From: Paratinospora sagittata
Taxonomy: Eukaryota; Streptophyta; Magnoliopsida; Ranunculales; Menispermaceae
Reading direction: 5' to 3'
Length of the DNA: 64,000 bases
NCBI GenBank assembly: GCA_035771175.1
Contig: CM069599.1
Span: 36,643,707-36,707,706 of the forward strand
The notes under the pieces are model-generated. The model worked only from the letters and a program-made list of their open reading frames with translations. It was not told the origin of the DNA and did no database searches. How positions within the stretch are numbered: position 1 is the stretch's first letter; each line of letters starts with the position of its first letter. Of this stretch, positions 22,472 through 35,001 are shown piece by piece. The position numbers and the translations under genes were made by a program.

Positions 22472-22472
22472 T

Positions 22473-25400
22473 TCCAACTCAACATATTTTATCCATTTTA
22501 TTATCTACTAATGTTGACCAAATCTTACACTAACAAGAACCATTCGCCCAACCAAATGTTGGTTTGCAAAATTAACACTTAAAAACTTACAGTTTACCAT
22601 TTATTTCATGAATTAGTTATGAGCTTTTAGAATAATTTAAAAAATCCTCGCTTTCCCTCACTTTTATCCATTTTATTATCTACTAATGTTGTCCGACTAT
22701 TTCGACCATTCGATTGTGTTTTAGGGTTTTATGGTTTCTTATGTATTCTTTTGTGTGTTGTGTTTCTTGATTTTAGTTGATACTGACTTGTATGTGATTG
22801 TAGTGGTTTCGGTGGTACATCGATGTCTGTGGTTGTAATACTAGATTGTTTGTCTTTGTCATTCTACGTCAGTGTTATTGTGCAAGTTCAAAAATATGAT
22901 TTGGTGAGTTTGGGTTCTACTGATAGAGAAATATTATCCTTAAAGAGAAGATGATATCTGGTTGGTTATTGGCTCACAAGAAAATCAATACTTGTCATAT
23001 GTTATAGAGATAGGCTCCAGACCGTTGCTTGTCCTCACATTATTGTTTATTTTGTATGCAGGAAGGAAAATATTTGGATCACATCTTCTTTTCTTGTAAA
23101 TATGTCAAAAGCATTTGGTAGATGTGGTTCATATTCTTAGGAAAGAGATATATTGCACAACAAAATATTAGCAATGCATTATCACTATCTCACTTACCAA
23201 GGTTGATAAGGGCAGAAAATGTTTAATCCCCGTGTACGCTGAGCTTTAGTCATTATGGCTGAAACATAATGCTAGAATCTTCAACGAGTCCCAAAAGGAG
23301 GGCGATCAATTGTGGGAAGATTTTCGATTACTAGCGAGCTCTTGGGTTCATGTCTCCTATTGGGGGAATGAATTTATTTCCATTATCTAGTTGGTTGATG
23401 AATTAAAATAATTGTTTATTGTAAGGAAACTATTGTGGGTGGTGGTGTATGATTGGTTAAGCTTACCGGTGGATAGCGTTTGGCTTCAATCTCACCCTGG
23501 TGCACTTCTGCCGCTTTTGTACAAATTTGTTAGTAATATATATACATACTTTATTTTTTATCAAAAAAATAAAAATGCAGAATGGTGTTCGGTAAGGTTA
23601 GTAAATGAGACTATTCAAGCCTTCTTTTAGGGAAATTCAATATAAAGATCCCAAGATGTGGAGAGCGTTTTGTTTAAGAATTTAAAAGTTGAAAGTCTTG
23701 GATGGGAAATAACTAGAGAAACAAACAACATGGCAATAATTGTGAAATCAAGACAAAAAAAGAAGTATTTTTAAACACCATAGTGAGTAAAGAAAATAGA
23801 GAACTACTAAACAAGTTACAAAGAACCGATGACCTCAATAAGGACAAAGATTAAGACTTCAACTAATTTGAGGTTGGTGTGTAGGCTAGGAACCTATCTT
23901 GGGAGATGAAACTCTTGATTTCAAATCCCACCCCAAGCATGTCTCTTCAAATTAAGGGTTCATGGGTTGGGTTTCAAGTTTTGACCAAAGACAACTCAAT
24001 CAAGTTTTGACTTTATGTTGGTTTGGGTCAGGTTACTCGAGTTGGTCTACTTAATTTATGAATTCCAAAATCTCATCAACCCAACACAATTCAACTAAGT
24101 TTTTTCCAATTACATGGAATCAGTTAAAATCTCATGTTCTACTTAATTTTTGTATTTTTAAATGCTATCTTATAAAATTTTCTACGTCAAATGTGAATAT
24201 TTAAATAGTTAGATATTCTCATTCAAGTTCTTCTCATTATGGTATTTTATAAAATTTTACTATGAGGAGTATTATAGCGTAAATGGTGAATAGAGTGATA
24301 AGTAACAATGTAATTAGTTTAGGTCGTTTCAACTTTATAAGTTTGTATTTTTTTTTTTTTTGGGTAAAACCTTAACCCAAACTAAACCAATCGGATTGCA
24401 AATTTTTAAACCCAACCCCTTCATATGGTCATATTGCATTTTGGTTAGTCAAGTTGATCGGTAGGATAAACACACCTATTTCCAATAGTGTTTCTAATAT
24501 AAGGATAGCGAGGTTTAGAAACATCTCGAGGGAGAGGAACTATTTGGGTGCTATAAGATGATCAAACACCCTAGTTGGGTGCTACAAGAGGACCAAACTC
24601 CCTCAAATCATAAAAAAAAAGGGTGAAGACTTTAAAAAAGGAATAAAGGAACAAGACTCCAATGAAGAAACCAAAGCACAAGGTGCTGAAGAGGTTGATG
24701 AAGAAGCATATGGAGTACACAACCCAAATGATAATGATTCAGAATTTGATGACACTACATATCATAAGAAAATAACAATTGATCTTTTCTAAAAAATTCA
24801 AACTCAAACTCGTCAAACCCAAAGGACAAGAATTAAAGCACTAGCTCAACTCCACCACCTATTCAAGACATAATACCACAAGAGTTATTTGAAATTTTCT
24901 GTATGTACAAGATCCTATAAAACACACTATCTTATAATACTAGAAACTTTTTAGTAATCCAAGAACTCCTTTAATCCATTGGATGTTTTATTAATATAAG
25001 TGTCCTAAGGATAGAGCGAAATTCTATTACTCTGAGAATGAAATATTCTTTGAAAGTTTATGCATCACATACAAATATAACTGCTTCTAAGCACCCAAGC
25101 GCCCATTGAGAGGAAAATATTTAGAGAATTTGAAAATGAAAACTAAGCAAGAATATTTAGCTTTTCCTAACATATTGTCTCTGCCGACAACGAAACCACG
25201 ATGCCTATGTCCTTGGTCCAAGCAAACTGTCCTAAACAACAATACAACAAATGAAGTTTAGAGTCATCCACAATGGAGGGAGATGTCACCATAAAGGGCA
25301 TCATCTCGTTGGAAATCCAAAAGGCCTTATGTTTGTGGTGGCAAGCATTGGTCTTTTTGCAACAATTTTGAATTTATGTATGACTTGTGGCACTGTATCA

Positions 25401-25480
25401 TGGGCATCCTAAAGGACCAAAACCCATTAAAATTATTCAATTTTAGTAGCATAAAGATTACATCAGCGACACTTGATTTG
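22473..25480. other. Intergenic with a decayed LINE 3' relic (about 22930-23575)
   Basis: Plus-strand relic words fit the zf-RVT end of a plant LINE: LDHIFFSCKYVKSIW near 23070-23120 and LKHNARIFNE near 23255-23290. They are followed by TATCAAAAAAATAAAAATG near 23560, like a degraded tail. Many stops and frameshifts. 23600-25480 is AT-rich debris; a short acidic frame at 24650-24790 has no recognised domain. Confidence 0.5.
22487..22691. repeat. 30-bp direct repeat pair next to the block A breakpoint
   Basis: TTTTATCCATTTTATTATCT plus ACTAATGTTG occurs at 22487-22516 and again at 22662-22691, with 145 bp between. The first copy starts 15 bp from the end of the 24-bp filler. Confidence 0.9.
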
Positions 25481-25489
25481 CCTTAAGGT

Positions 25490-28045
25490 TACCAATATTA
25501 GTAGAAAACTTATTTGTAGTACTTTAGTAGATTTCTAAGTTATTTCAATGAAGTTATCTATATAAAGAGCACAAATTAGGATTTTTAGAAACAATTACCA
25601 ATTTTTCACCTTCTTTTAAATTAAAATTTAGTTTTTTTAAGGTTTTTTTTTTAATTATTTTCTTTGAATCCATTGATTCATATATCCTTCCACTATGTTA
25701 AGTGATATTAGAGCCCCAATCGAGAATCTACTACTTTCTTTAGGTTGAAGATCATTCAACCTACCCATGATCAATTGAATAAAAGGTTCAAGGAATTTGA
25801 AGATCGTTTTCTCAAGAAGACAAGGAAAAGAATCAATTGACTTAGTAGCAACTATTCTACCGAGTTTCGGTCATGTTGCAGCTATTCTACTATACCACCC
25901 TCTCATCTTTCTGTCCCAACTTTACAACACTTTCATTACATCTTCTAACCCCACAAGCCTCCTACAACCTTACAAAATCTTCCCCATGAGTCCACAACCA
26001 TAAATGACTTTAACTCAACTGCTAATCTACATGTTTTGGCTGCTTAAAATTATGAGCAGTCACAACACTTGCAGCCAATTATCTGTCAACAACCGCACTA
26101 TCTACCTCCCATACTACTCTCAACTACAGTTAACACTCCCAAATATGTCTCGCACCCAACATCCTTCAAAAACATGATTCAGCCACATTTTTTGATTTTT
26201 TTTAATGATGTTGATACTTATTCGAGCCTTCAACTTTTCCAAAACACCTTCTATCATAGTCAGCCCATTGGACATTGTCTCGGTGTGGATCTTTTACAAT
26301 TTATTTGAAGTTTTACATATTGAAGATTTCTTTGATAGGTTGTTTTTAGTAAGATTTTTCAACAACATGAGTATACTTGAAGAAAAAAAAGAGAAGCTTC
26401 TTGGCATTTTTATTTTTTTTGGATAGGACATAGAAAAGAACTAGATTAATTAAAAAGGAAAAAAAAATAAAGAAACCGGCGACAGGAACCCAAGATGCTT
26501 TCCTAGAGGGACAAATTACAAGCCAAAAGCTATATTACTCCAACCTGTTCCCCTCTCCCCTGGACTCTAACCCTTAAAAGCTTAGAAGCCACAACCAATT
26601 GAGAAGCAAGAATGTGTGACCTATCCCACACTGTTGTAACAAAATGAGATTCCTCCTTGAAAATCCCTCCTCAGTGTTCTTTCCAAAACACTACAAATTA
26701 TGGCAAAAATGGTAACTCCCCAGTAATACTTGAAGAAGTTTGGAAAGTCCTCTCTTTTTGGAAAAAGGATGAGATCTGAGCATCCATTCATGAAGCAAAT
26801 GGTGTTGAACATGTATTCCTCCCAGATTCTCCACACACACGTTTGGCAAGAAAACAATGTAAGAAGAGATTACTCAATCATTTCCCCCTGTTATCTCCAC
26901 AAGCAACGCCAATGGGGAGAAATAGCCTAAATAAGGAGATCTCTTCTAAAGAACATCTACAGTGTTGATCTTGCCATGGGCGATAAGCCACCCAAAAAAT
27001 TTGATTTTTGAAGGCATGTGAGCTTTCTAAGGAAACAAGAAAAAAGAAAAAAAAGCCAAGTTCATAGGTCTAGTTGGATGGTCTACAAGGTGAGAGAAGA
27101 AAATTTTGGCAGAGAAAGTCCCTGAAGGTTCCAAATCCTTTTATCATCACTTCTAGGAAGGCAAAGACATTCTAGAGTCAAGCAATGATCTTACCTCCGA
27201 TTCCTCTCTAATATTCATATTCCTAGTGAAGTGAAAATCTCAGGTTAGGTGACCCCTATCATCATGGGAAACCAAGAAAAAAGAGACCAGATTATTGTGG
27301 AAGGAAGAAAGCAAACAGTAAATACAAGGCTGGGTATAAGGAGGCCAAAGTGGAAGCTCCACATTACGCATCTTCCCAAAAGCTAATGCTATCTCACTAC
27401 CTAACCTTAGTCTCACTTGGGTAGAGAATAAACGATATATAGAAGTAGATAAATTTCCAAGGGCTCCTAAGGGTAGATCTACTTGCAAGACCAACTTCTT
27501 GTGTTGAATTGTAAAGAGAGACATTTCGCCAAGGTTTCTCTCCCATGTTGGATGTGAAGGTAATCTTTCCCTATGAACAGGAAGGAATTCTTTTTTCTCA
27601 ATTGCACTTGGGGACGAGTTTTTCTCAAGAAAGAGAGATTGATGTAGGAATAAACTAGATTATGCAAGTCTTAAAATCAGACTTTTTTTTTTTATTCTTT
27701 TTATTCTTTTAGTTAAGTTGTTATTTTAGAGAAGCTTCTTAAAGTTGTTTATTCTGGATGGTTTCTAACAAGTTTTTTTTATTTTATTATTCAAGGTACA
27801 TTACAAAGTGTCTAAATAGAGTTTTAACAACATTAGGAAATTACTACAGTGTTATAGATAACTTACGAAAATAGGTGTCTAAGTTGTTTCAATAGAGTTA
27901 TCTATAAAAAGAGCTCCAATTACAAGTTATATAATCAATCATCAATTATCTTCTTCTTTGAAAGTAATAAATTAGCTTCTCTTAGCTCCTTTTTTTTTTT
28001 TTTTTCTCTAAACCCATTGATTTATATATGCTTCCACTACATTAA
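25490..28045 (+). mobile_element. Old LTR retrotransposon with diverged LTRs, nested LINE inside
   Basis: Two regions end alike: 25520-25702 and 27870-28045 share TCTAAGTT(A/G)TTTCAAT, GTTATCTATA(T/A)AAAGAGC and CCATTGATT(C/T)ATATAT(C/G)CTTCCACTA. After the first comes GTGATATTAGAGCC (25703 on), close to the TGGTATCAGAGCC primer-binding site, which sets the plus orientation. The interior carries only short frames (25797-26420), one starting with a coiled-coil-like FKEFEDRFLKK stretch. No pol domain is visible. LTR divergence suggests an old insertion. Confidence 0.55.
26400..27530 (-). mobile_element. LINE fragment (3' part, minus strand) nested in the LTR element
   Basis: Read on the minus strand: IYRLFSTQVRLRLGSEIALA, then near 27150 SLPSRSDDKRIWNLQG and FSSHLVDHP, then WVAYRPWQDQHC, matching the zf-RVT region of plant LINEs with broken frame. 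The 3' end shows TTAATTAATCTAGTTCTTTT and a short A-rich tail reading out at about 26400. Stops and frameshifts throughout. The 5' limit is uncertain. Confidence 0.6.
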
Positions 28046-29335
28046 CAGTCATCCAAAATTTTGAAAAGTTGAGCATTTCTGACAATATTTTGCCCAACTT
28101 GGGAAATCGCGTCAAAAACCCAGGAAATTGACCAAAATCAGCTAGAATTGAGAAATACACAGAAAATAGATATACAAATAACCCTAGAGGATTAACTTGC
28201 ATTAGTCATGTGAATTGACTTTTCTTAGACAATTCAAGGAACTCATCATAGCAACTCACTCTTCATTAACCACTATTTTTTTCACTGACTCAAGTTGAAA
28301 CCCAAGTTACCCAATCAACTCAAGTAACTCAACTAAATTATTTCGTCTTTTCCCAAATAATAAACCTGGGGTTTGTACCACTATGTTTGGCCATCCACAT
28401 GAAATCAACTGACAAAGTGCTTATTATTCATGTGCCATTTGATTGCATTTAACCATATTTTTGGATGACTCGTTCATAAGATAGACGATTGATCCAACAA
28501 GACAAGCATCAAAATACAACAGCAACAAAAAGAAACCCTTGCTTTTAAATATCATGATAATGCAAATAAATCCTGTTACTCCATTCATTCTCATTTAAAC
28601 CCATGTTACTCTTCACATATCATCAAATATGTTCGGACTACCTCAAATCAGAACTGTTTTGCCTTTTTCTCACTCTTTGGGAACTTTCAAGCAGCAACTT
28701 CCTCCTAAATGAGCTATACTCAATTGATAGTTCAACACTTACAAGAAGTCATCTTAGTTGAATTTTTTTGAGTTCAACAACTATTGAAGCTATTCTTATA
28801 ATTTCATGAATACATTTAATTCGATAATTAGGTTTCATCATGGTAAAAAAAATTGTAATCCCCTGAAATTTCATGTATGCCGATAGTCATTAATAGTCAT
28901 AACAAATTGGCTAGAAATACTACTATTTTGTTATGCACTATTTGTAAGCTCATTGATCACATATATAGATCTAGATGTATGAGTATATATGTTAACATAT
29001 ATATCACAATCTCCTATCCAATATTCACAAAATATTAAGGACGGGGATTGTTAACCTGTAGACCTCTAGAACAGAATGGTATTTTGCCCTGAAAAGGAAC
29101 AGAACAAGAACAACAAATATATGAAATATGTGTACAAGCACAAAGTTGCATGATCGCAGGAAGCACGCATAAATGAAAATGTTGTAAGTCTTGTACATTG
29201 ATATAATTCTGAGCTGAATAACAAATACTCCTACACATATGTAATCCCCTGAAATAACGGACTGGGTGAAAACAAGAACCTCAGCCAAATTGCCACCCTT
29301 AAAAGGTTAACCACGTTGATGAAATCAGAGAAAAG
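28046..29335. other. Intergenic; no gene seen
   Basis: AT-rich, with an ATATAT-rich stretch at 28960-29010. Short frames here have no domain and overlap on both strands. Nothing else could be supported. Confidence 0.55.
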
Positions 29336-29336
29336 A

Positions 29337-29415
29337 ATCCTAATTACTCTCCAATTGGATTTGCAAGGATTCCTGGTGATCCTAATTACTCTCCAATTGG
29401 ATTTGCAAGGATCCC
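29337..29415. repeat. Short tandem repeat, period 42 bp, 1.9 copies
   Basis: ATCCTAATTACTCTCCAATT followed by GGATTTGCAAGGAT occurs twice, at about 29338 and 29380, separated by TCCTGGTG. Confidence 0.85.
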
Positions 29416-29839
29416 GAGTGCCAACTCCACAAGAGATCTCCTTCAAAGTTGATTTTATCTCCAAGTAAACTGATTCTAGAGTTTATCTCGATCAATCTCA
29501 ATCATACATAAGCTAACTCTGATTTTCGTTCTTCTCTCACGAACCAGTGACTGAAGCGCGAAGAACGGCAAGAATCCGCAGCAGTACCCACGGTGAGCAA
29601 TCTCTCTTCTTCTTATTATTATTTTTCTCTTCTCTCTTCCTTTTCGCACCATAGCTATTCCCTGTTTTCACTGCCATTAACGTAACGACAAGCAACCATT
29701 TCTCTTCCTCCTTCTCCTCTCTCTTTGCCGCCAAACTCTCAGCACAGAGATGCTTGAGCCACCGACCTCAAAATCTCGATCTTCATCTTTAAGATCTTCA
29801 AGATCTTCTCATTCATCTTAGAACGCCATCTGATCTTTA

Positions 29840-29965
29840 ATGGCGCCTTCAATACAGGTTCTCTTGAAGGAGAAGAAATACCCATTTCTGCTCGCGTCCT
29901 TCGTGTTGCTTCTTTGTGTTTTCGTTCTTCTTTTAACCAACAAGCAATATCTTTACCTTCCGTAA
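29840..29965 (+). pseudogene. Short ORF with N-terminal membrane anchor; possibly truncated or frameshifted 5' exon
   Basis: From the ATG at 29840: MAPSIQVLLKEKKYPFLLAS followed by a run of about 17 hydrophobic residues and TNKQYLYLP, then a stop (41 aa). The basic stretch plus single hydrophobic helix is typical of type II Golgi or ER proteins. The +1 frame stays open from 29914 to 30117 (SLPSVITNLGKTQSISSSAM), so one frameshift near 29940 would give a longer product. I do not recognise the family. The CT-rich flank (29590-29640, 30055-30090) looks like leader DNA. Confidence 0.3.
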
Positions 29966-30054
29966 TAACCAATCTTGGAAAAACTCAGTCGATCTCATCG
30001 TCTGCGATGAAAGGATCGAGTGCACCAACAAGAAGCAGAAACCCCAAAACCCTG

Positions 30055-30202
30055 ATCTCTCTCTCTCTCTCCCTCTCTCTCTCTCTGTTTCGGCTCGTCG
30101 GAAACCTCAAACCCTAGCCATGGCCTCTCGGAAGGTCTGATCTCCTCTGCAACCACCGCCGTTAACGCCTCTTTCTTCTTCTTCTTCTTCTTCTTCTTCT
30201 TC
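30055..30202. repeat. CT and TTC microsatellites
   Basis: A CT-rich run (CTCTCTCTCTC with two interruptions) lies at 30055-30087 and a (TTC)10-type run at 30173-30202. Between them ATGGCCTCTCGGAAG|GTCTG at 30120 could be a first coding exon (MASRK) with a donor, but no second exon was recognised. Confidence 0.8.
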
Positions 30203-30449
30203 CCCTTTCCTAATCCCCTTTTCTTTTCCTTTTTTTTTTTAAAGGTACTTAAGATGTATAAAAGAGCTCAAACTTGCATTTAACGTCATTCTCATTATCA
30301 TATCATATGGATGTAGAAACCCATAACCACATTGGTGCTATTGATATCATTGCTCACTTGTTTTCTTCGTCATTCAATCTGCTGCAAGTGTTATTTATGT
30401 ATTTATTTTTATTTATTTTTATTTCTTCTTCTTTTCTTTTAAGCAACCC

Positions 30450-30745
30450 AATCTAGATTAGCATATTATATGTATAATATTAGCTAAGTTATATTATGGT
30501 ATAAAATTAACTAGCTATCATCATATTATATGATGATATGGTATAATATTAGCTAAGTTAATATTAGCTAAGTTACCATAATATTGGCTAATATTAGCTA
30601 AGTTATCATCATATTATGTTATATGTATAATATTAGCTAAGTTATCATCATATTACATTATATGTATAATATTAGCTAAGTTATCGTCATACTATATGTA
30701 TCATCATATTATATATATATATCAAGTGGAAGCTTATTAGCTAAG
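30450..30745. repeat. AT-rich minisatellite-like array
   Basis: The words ATTATATGTATAATATTAGC and TAAGTTATCATCATATTA recur at least six times in varied order, with short inverted pairs (ATCATATTATATGATGAT). It could form hairpins; no coding content. Confidence 0.8.
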
Positions 30746-30849
30746 TTATATTATATGTATAATGTGACCACCACCATACAACATAGACATGTATGCACAT
30801 TATATTAATATAATATAATACAAAACAAGTGATTAACGTGTGATTTGTG

Positions 30850-32181
30850 CGTTGATAGGTTGATAACGCCCAACGTCGAGGAATCTCAACACATTTGGAA
30901 TTTAGCGATTCAAGTGGGGATGATTCTAGACCTTCACAATATTCTATTTTGATATATAGATAGGAATGTTAAATTAATTAGGTCTATAATATCATTATAT
31001 TGCTTATGCATGCCTGTTGTACGTGATGTTATTTATACCATGCTGTGATTAATAGCCATGATGGTGTGTGTGTCAACATGACTTCTAGTTTTGATTAAAT
31101 GATAATTGGATGCATGAAATTTATATGATATTTGAGATTCATTTATAAATTATAATGCTGGATAATGAAACATATGACTTGGAATATTGACATAGTAAGG
31201 TTCATATGTTAATACTATTACATTTGGCATTGTGACATGATACTAAGTGTAGTGGAATTTGAATATGGTTTGTGAATACAATTAATAGCATGATTATGTT
31301 GTATTTATGGTGTGACATCACTAAAGAACACTATTAAGATAAAAATCACACATATGGGGCAGTTATTCTAAGGAATATCGTCATTGATTATTGTGGGGCA
31401 GTTATTCTTAGGAATATCGCCAATGTTTATTATGGGGCAGTTATTCATGATGAATATCGCCAATGGAGTTCTAATTTTTGGGTAGTGTCACCCTGTGTTT
31501 GATTTCCAAAAGGTACGTGATTTAGAACGTGGTAAAATTCTCGACTCAAACAATCTAATGTTGCAACGATTAATGTGTGAAACTTGTTTGTAACGTTCTT
31601 TTGTATGTATCACAATAAAATATTGTGAATTGTTTAAATGACCCACTGGGCTTTCAAGCTCACCCCTATTTTTATATGCAGGTGCTTAGGAGAATAAAAT
31701 TACGAGTTCGTGACATAGTGCAGAGTAGTAGGGGTGGGTTAATTAATTAGTATTATGGGACTGAATGTTTTCATTTAATTTTTAAAGGTTTATTATTCAG
31801 ACGAATTGTATTGATAATTGGAATTCAATGAATATTATTATGGTCAGTAAAGAACTTGTGATTTATTTCACGTGTGAATGCCTTGGAATAGAAATCATTA
31901 ATTCTATTGGATGATTGTATTTTAATGTTGTGTCCATAATGGATGGACAAAGGCAAGTACCATCGTATGAAGAATTAATGATATTCGTTCATCTTAACCA
32001 GTAAGTTGGTTGGAAGAATATAAACTCATAGTTTTACAAATTTTATTATTTATAAAATGGTTATGGGTTAAGATAGACGGATACGAGTAACGTCTCGATT
32101 TTCAGTGATATTTTATTCAAAATCAAAATATTCATTGTTTTTTTTTTAAAAAAAATTAGTCTTGAAAATCGGGGTGTTACA
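30850..32181 (+). mobile_element. LTR-like sequence of a gypsy-type or non-autonomous element
   Basis: It carries the GACCCACTGGGC...AAGCTCACCCC motif (about 31640-31665), a possible TATGCAG|GTGCTTAGGAG, and a 3' end CGGGGTGTTACA at 32170-32181, as in many plant gypsy LTRs. The rc of the related end occurs at 51659 (TGTCACGACCC). The left boundary and target duplication were not found, and no coding domains are present, so a solo LTR is likely. Confidence 0.45.
31356..31472. repeat. 39-bp tandem repeat, three copies
   Basis: GGGGCAGTTATTC begins at 31356, 31395 and 31434. Each is followed by a diverged GGAATATCG(T/C)C(A/.)AT half. It lies inside the LTR-like sequence. Confidence 0.9.
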
Positions 32182-34700
32182 AAAATTCTATTATGGATTC
32201 CAAAGTAACATAGCTCTTTTCAAAGCATAAAACCAACAATTTAGGCCCAACCCTAATTGCTCCCCACTCCCACAAAAATTGAAACCTAAAAAGAAGATAA
32301 AAAGAGCTTGTCAAATTACTCAACCTCATGGTGCAACATTGAACTCATTCTCATATTTAAGCTACCAGTGAATGAGGGGGAAAGTAAAATCACTACTAAA
32401 TCATTAAAAACAAAAAAGAAAGAGTAAAGGGTGGAGAATTGCTTGGGAATAATTTCTACAGGCAACCATTTAAATTTAAAAGGAAAAAATTTGATTTAGT
32501 TGAGAAATCAAGAAGAAAAGTTATGACGGGAAATGATCCAAATGCAGAAAGTAGAAATCAAAGATGAAAAAATAAACTATGAGAAGTGGGAAACCTCTAG
32601 AGCCTTCAGAACATGCTCAGGTGCAATCGTAAGTTTCCCTCTCTGTTACAACTTACACATACTACATTGGACTCTGAAGAAACAACAGTAATAAACAAGA
32701 AAAGGCCCAAACATGTTGCAATGATTAATGATAGTTTTCTGGGAAATCTTTCCACGTTCAAAACAGGGTTAAGAACGTTGCATGGTGCATAGATAACAGG
32801 TGGTAGTCATGCATTTGCAAGCCCAAAAATCAGATTTGAACTTCCCAAACAAGTAATATCTTGCAATGATAAGAAATCGAAGTACATTTAGCATCTTAAG
32901 ATGGAAAATTGAAATGATATATTTCATCTTATGCTCGATCTACTTTCAGTCCTAATATACCATAAGGACAGCAGGGCACAGTCACCATGGAATTATAAGC
33001 AACAAGTTCATATTCCTTTCTTCTCTTAAAATATTGACATTTTGATATCCAATTGCTTCCAACATTTTCTTTTCACATTTAGGTGAAAATTCCAATAAGC
33101 ATCGCAAATTTCAATAAGCATAAAAATTTGAGTTTAATCACTTGAAAATTAAAATTAGTTCAAGAAAATTTAACTTGACCTAGAAAGTTTTTTCTAAAAA
33201 TTCATAAAATTAAAAAAGTTTGGAGAATTTTTACACAAAATACTAAAATATTTAAATTTATTGTAATATAGGCAAAAAAACTAATATTAATAAATATATA
33301 AAAATATACATAAATGACCTTATAAATTAATGTTGTTAAGTGAGTTGATGAATTAAAAATGAATATTTTTGGTCTTGATTCTATTTCTATGTTTGATATT
33401 TAAATTTTATAAGAATTTGCTTTTAAGCCATATAATGTGCTAGGTACATTTCACATTGCCTATTATTTATTAGTATATTATTCAAATGTATTATTTTTTC
33501 ATCTTGTTATGTTTGATTTTAAATAAAAAATAATTACTTTGAAAACTATTCGATGTATTTTTAAGTTTATCTCGTTTTAACCAACGAGATTTTTCTGTCC
33601 GTATTCGACCCATTTTCAAAATGGACAAAATTTTTTTAACCGTACTCATTTATTTTAAAAAACGGGTAGCCCACTTTTATTTAGATTTTATAATTTAGTA
33701 TTTCTTGAGAGTTTAACTGCATGTTTGTGTCTCATTATCTCGTTATTTACCTAGAAGGATGTTTGGTGCTGGTAAAGAATTAAGTTTTGGATATGATCTA
33801 TCTATGATTATTAAGGCACAAGGATGTAATGTGATGCAAGCAGAGCATAGTCCAAGTGCATGCTTGAGAGGGCCAACTGCCTTTTTATTTTTTGTTGTGA
33901 TATAACAAACCTATGAAGGCTTAAACTACAGTAATTCATGCATGCTTGGTTGTGCGCCTAAGTGGTCGTTGAGGTCAAACATAGCCTGACACCTAGATAG
34001 GCGCACCCATGCGGGTGCTTTACTTAGGCGCTTGCCTTGGTCTTCGACCTAAGTCTTTTGGATAGGCTCTTGCAAGTTCCGACTAATGCCCTTTCAAATT
34101 TTAATGGTAAGTAGATAAATTGTTGTAATTGTTAAACAATTAGATCTTATAAGCAATTGCTAGTAATAACAAGTTACAACTTACAACTTACGTTTTGTTT
34201 CTAATAATCGTCATTTCAAGGCTTGGCATATTATAATTTGTATATACTGCATTCAACTAGTTTTTGAATTGTTATATCCTTATAAATTATAACCTATAAT
34301 GTCAACTTTTTTGTATACTTGACTTGTTATATTATTGTTACTATCACTCATTTATGTTAAATTTTTTATTTATTTGGGTATTTTAATTCAAAATACCCTT
34401 GTTGTTAAGAAAAAAAATTTATTATGTTTAGTTGAATTTAAAATGGAAGTATGGTTTATAAAAGGATTTACTGATTTTTTTTTAATTAATATAAACTAAA
34501 TTTTTATTTAGTTTTATGCCTTACTTACCTTAGGTGTGTGGTTTGTCTTACACCTTATGCCTTGTCACTTAGATGTCAAGGCCTTCGTCACCTTAAATAT
34601 GTTTTATATTATTAATTACCTTGATTTAAACAAAACCCTAAAAATAAAATAAGAGAATAAAAATTAATTTTAATGCAACCGTAAGGTGGAGGGATGCTTC
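32182..34700. other. Intergenic; possible MITE/hAT relic at about 33810-34600
   Basis: No gene. 33810 (TTAAGGCACAAGG) and 34600 (rc TTTAAGGTGACGAAGG) look like weak terminal inverted repeats. Inside are GGCGCTTGCCTTGG and GTGCGCCTAAG words seen in many dispersed plant repeats. No target duplication was found. The rest is AT-rich. Confidence 0.35.
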
Positions 34701-34702
34701 TT

Positions 34703-34818
34703 CACTATTATAGTTCTTTGATAATCATGTGTATATGTAGGTGTGAAACTTCTCCCACCACTATACGTTCTTTGACAATCATGTGTATATGTAGGTGTGA
34801 AACTTCTCCACCACTATA
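34703..34818. repeat. Tandem duplication, period about 53-56 bp
   Basis: CACTAT...GTTCTTTGA(T/C)AATCATG, then TGTATATGTAGGTGTGAAAC and TTCTCC(C)AC, occurs twice, and a third CACTATA starts at 34812. Confidence 0.9.
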
Positions 34819-35001
34819 CTTCTTTTCCTTTCTTTTTTTTCCTCTCCACAATTTTTTTAACTTAGGTTGTTGAGATATTGCTCATGCAGCGACAATTTTA
34901 TAGGAACTACTTTGCTATAAATTGTGTTTATTTTAAATTAGTATCTGAATCTAACTTAAAATAATAGTATAATGCATAACAACATTTTAAATTAGTAGCT
35001 A

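Noticed and set aside
23870..23945. tRNA gene
   Set aside because: A GATTTCAAATCCC B-box-like word is present but no cloverleaf can be drawn around it.
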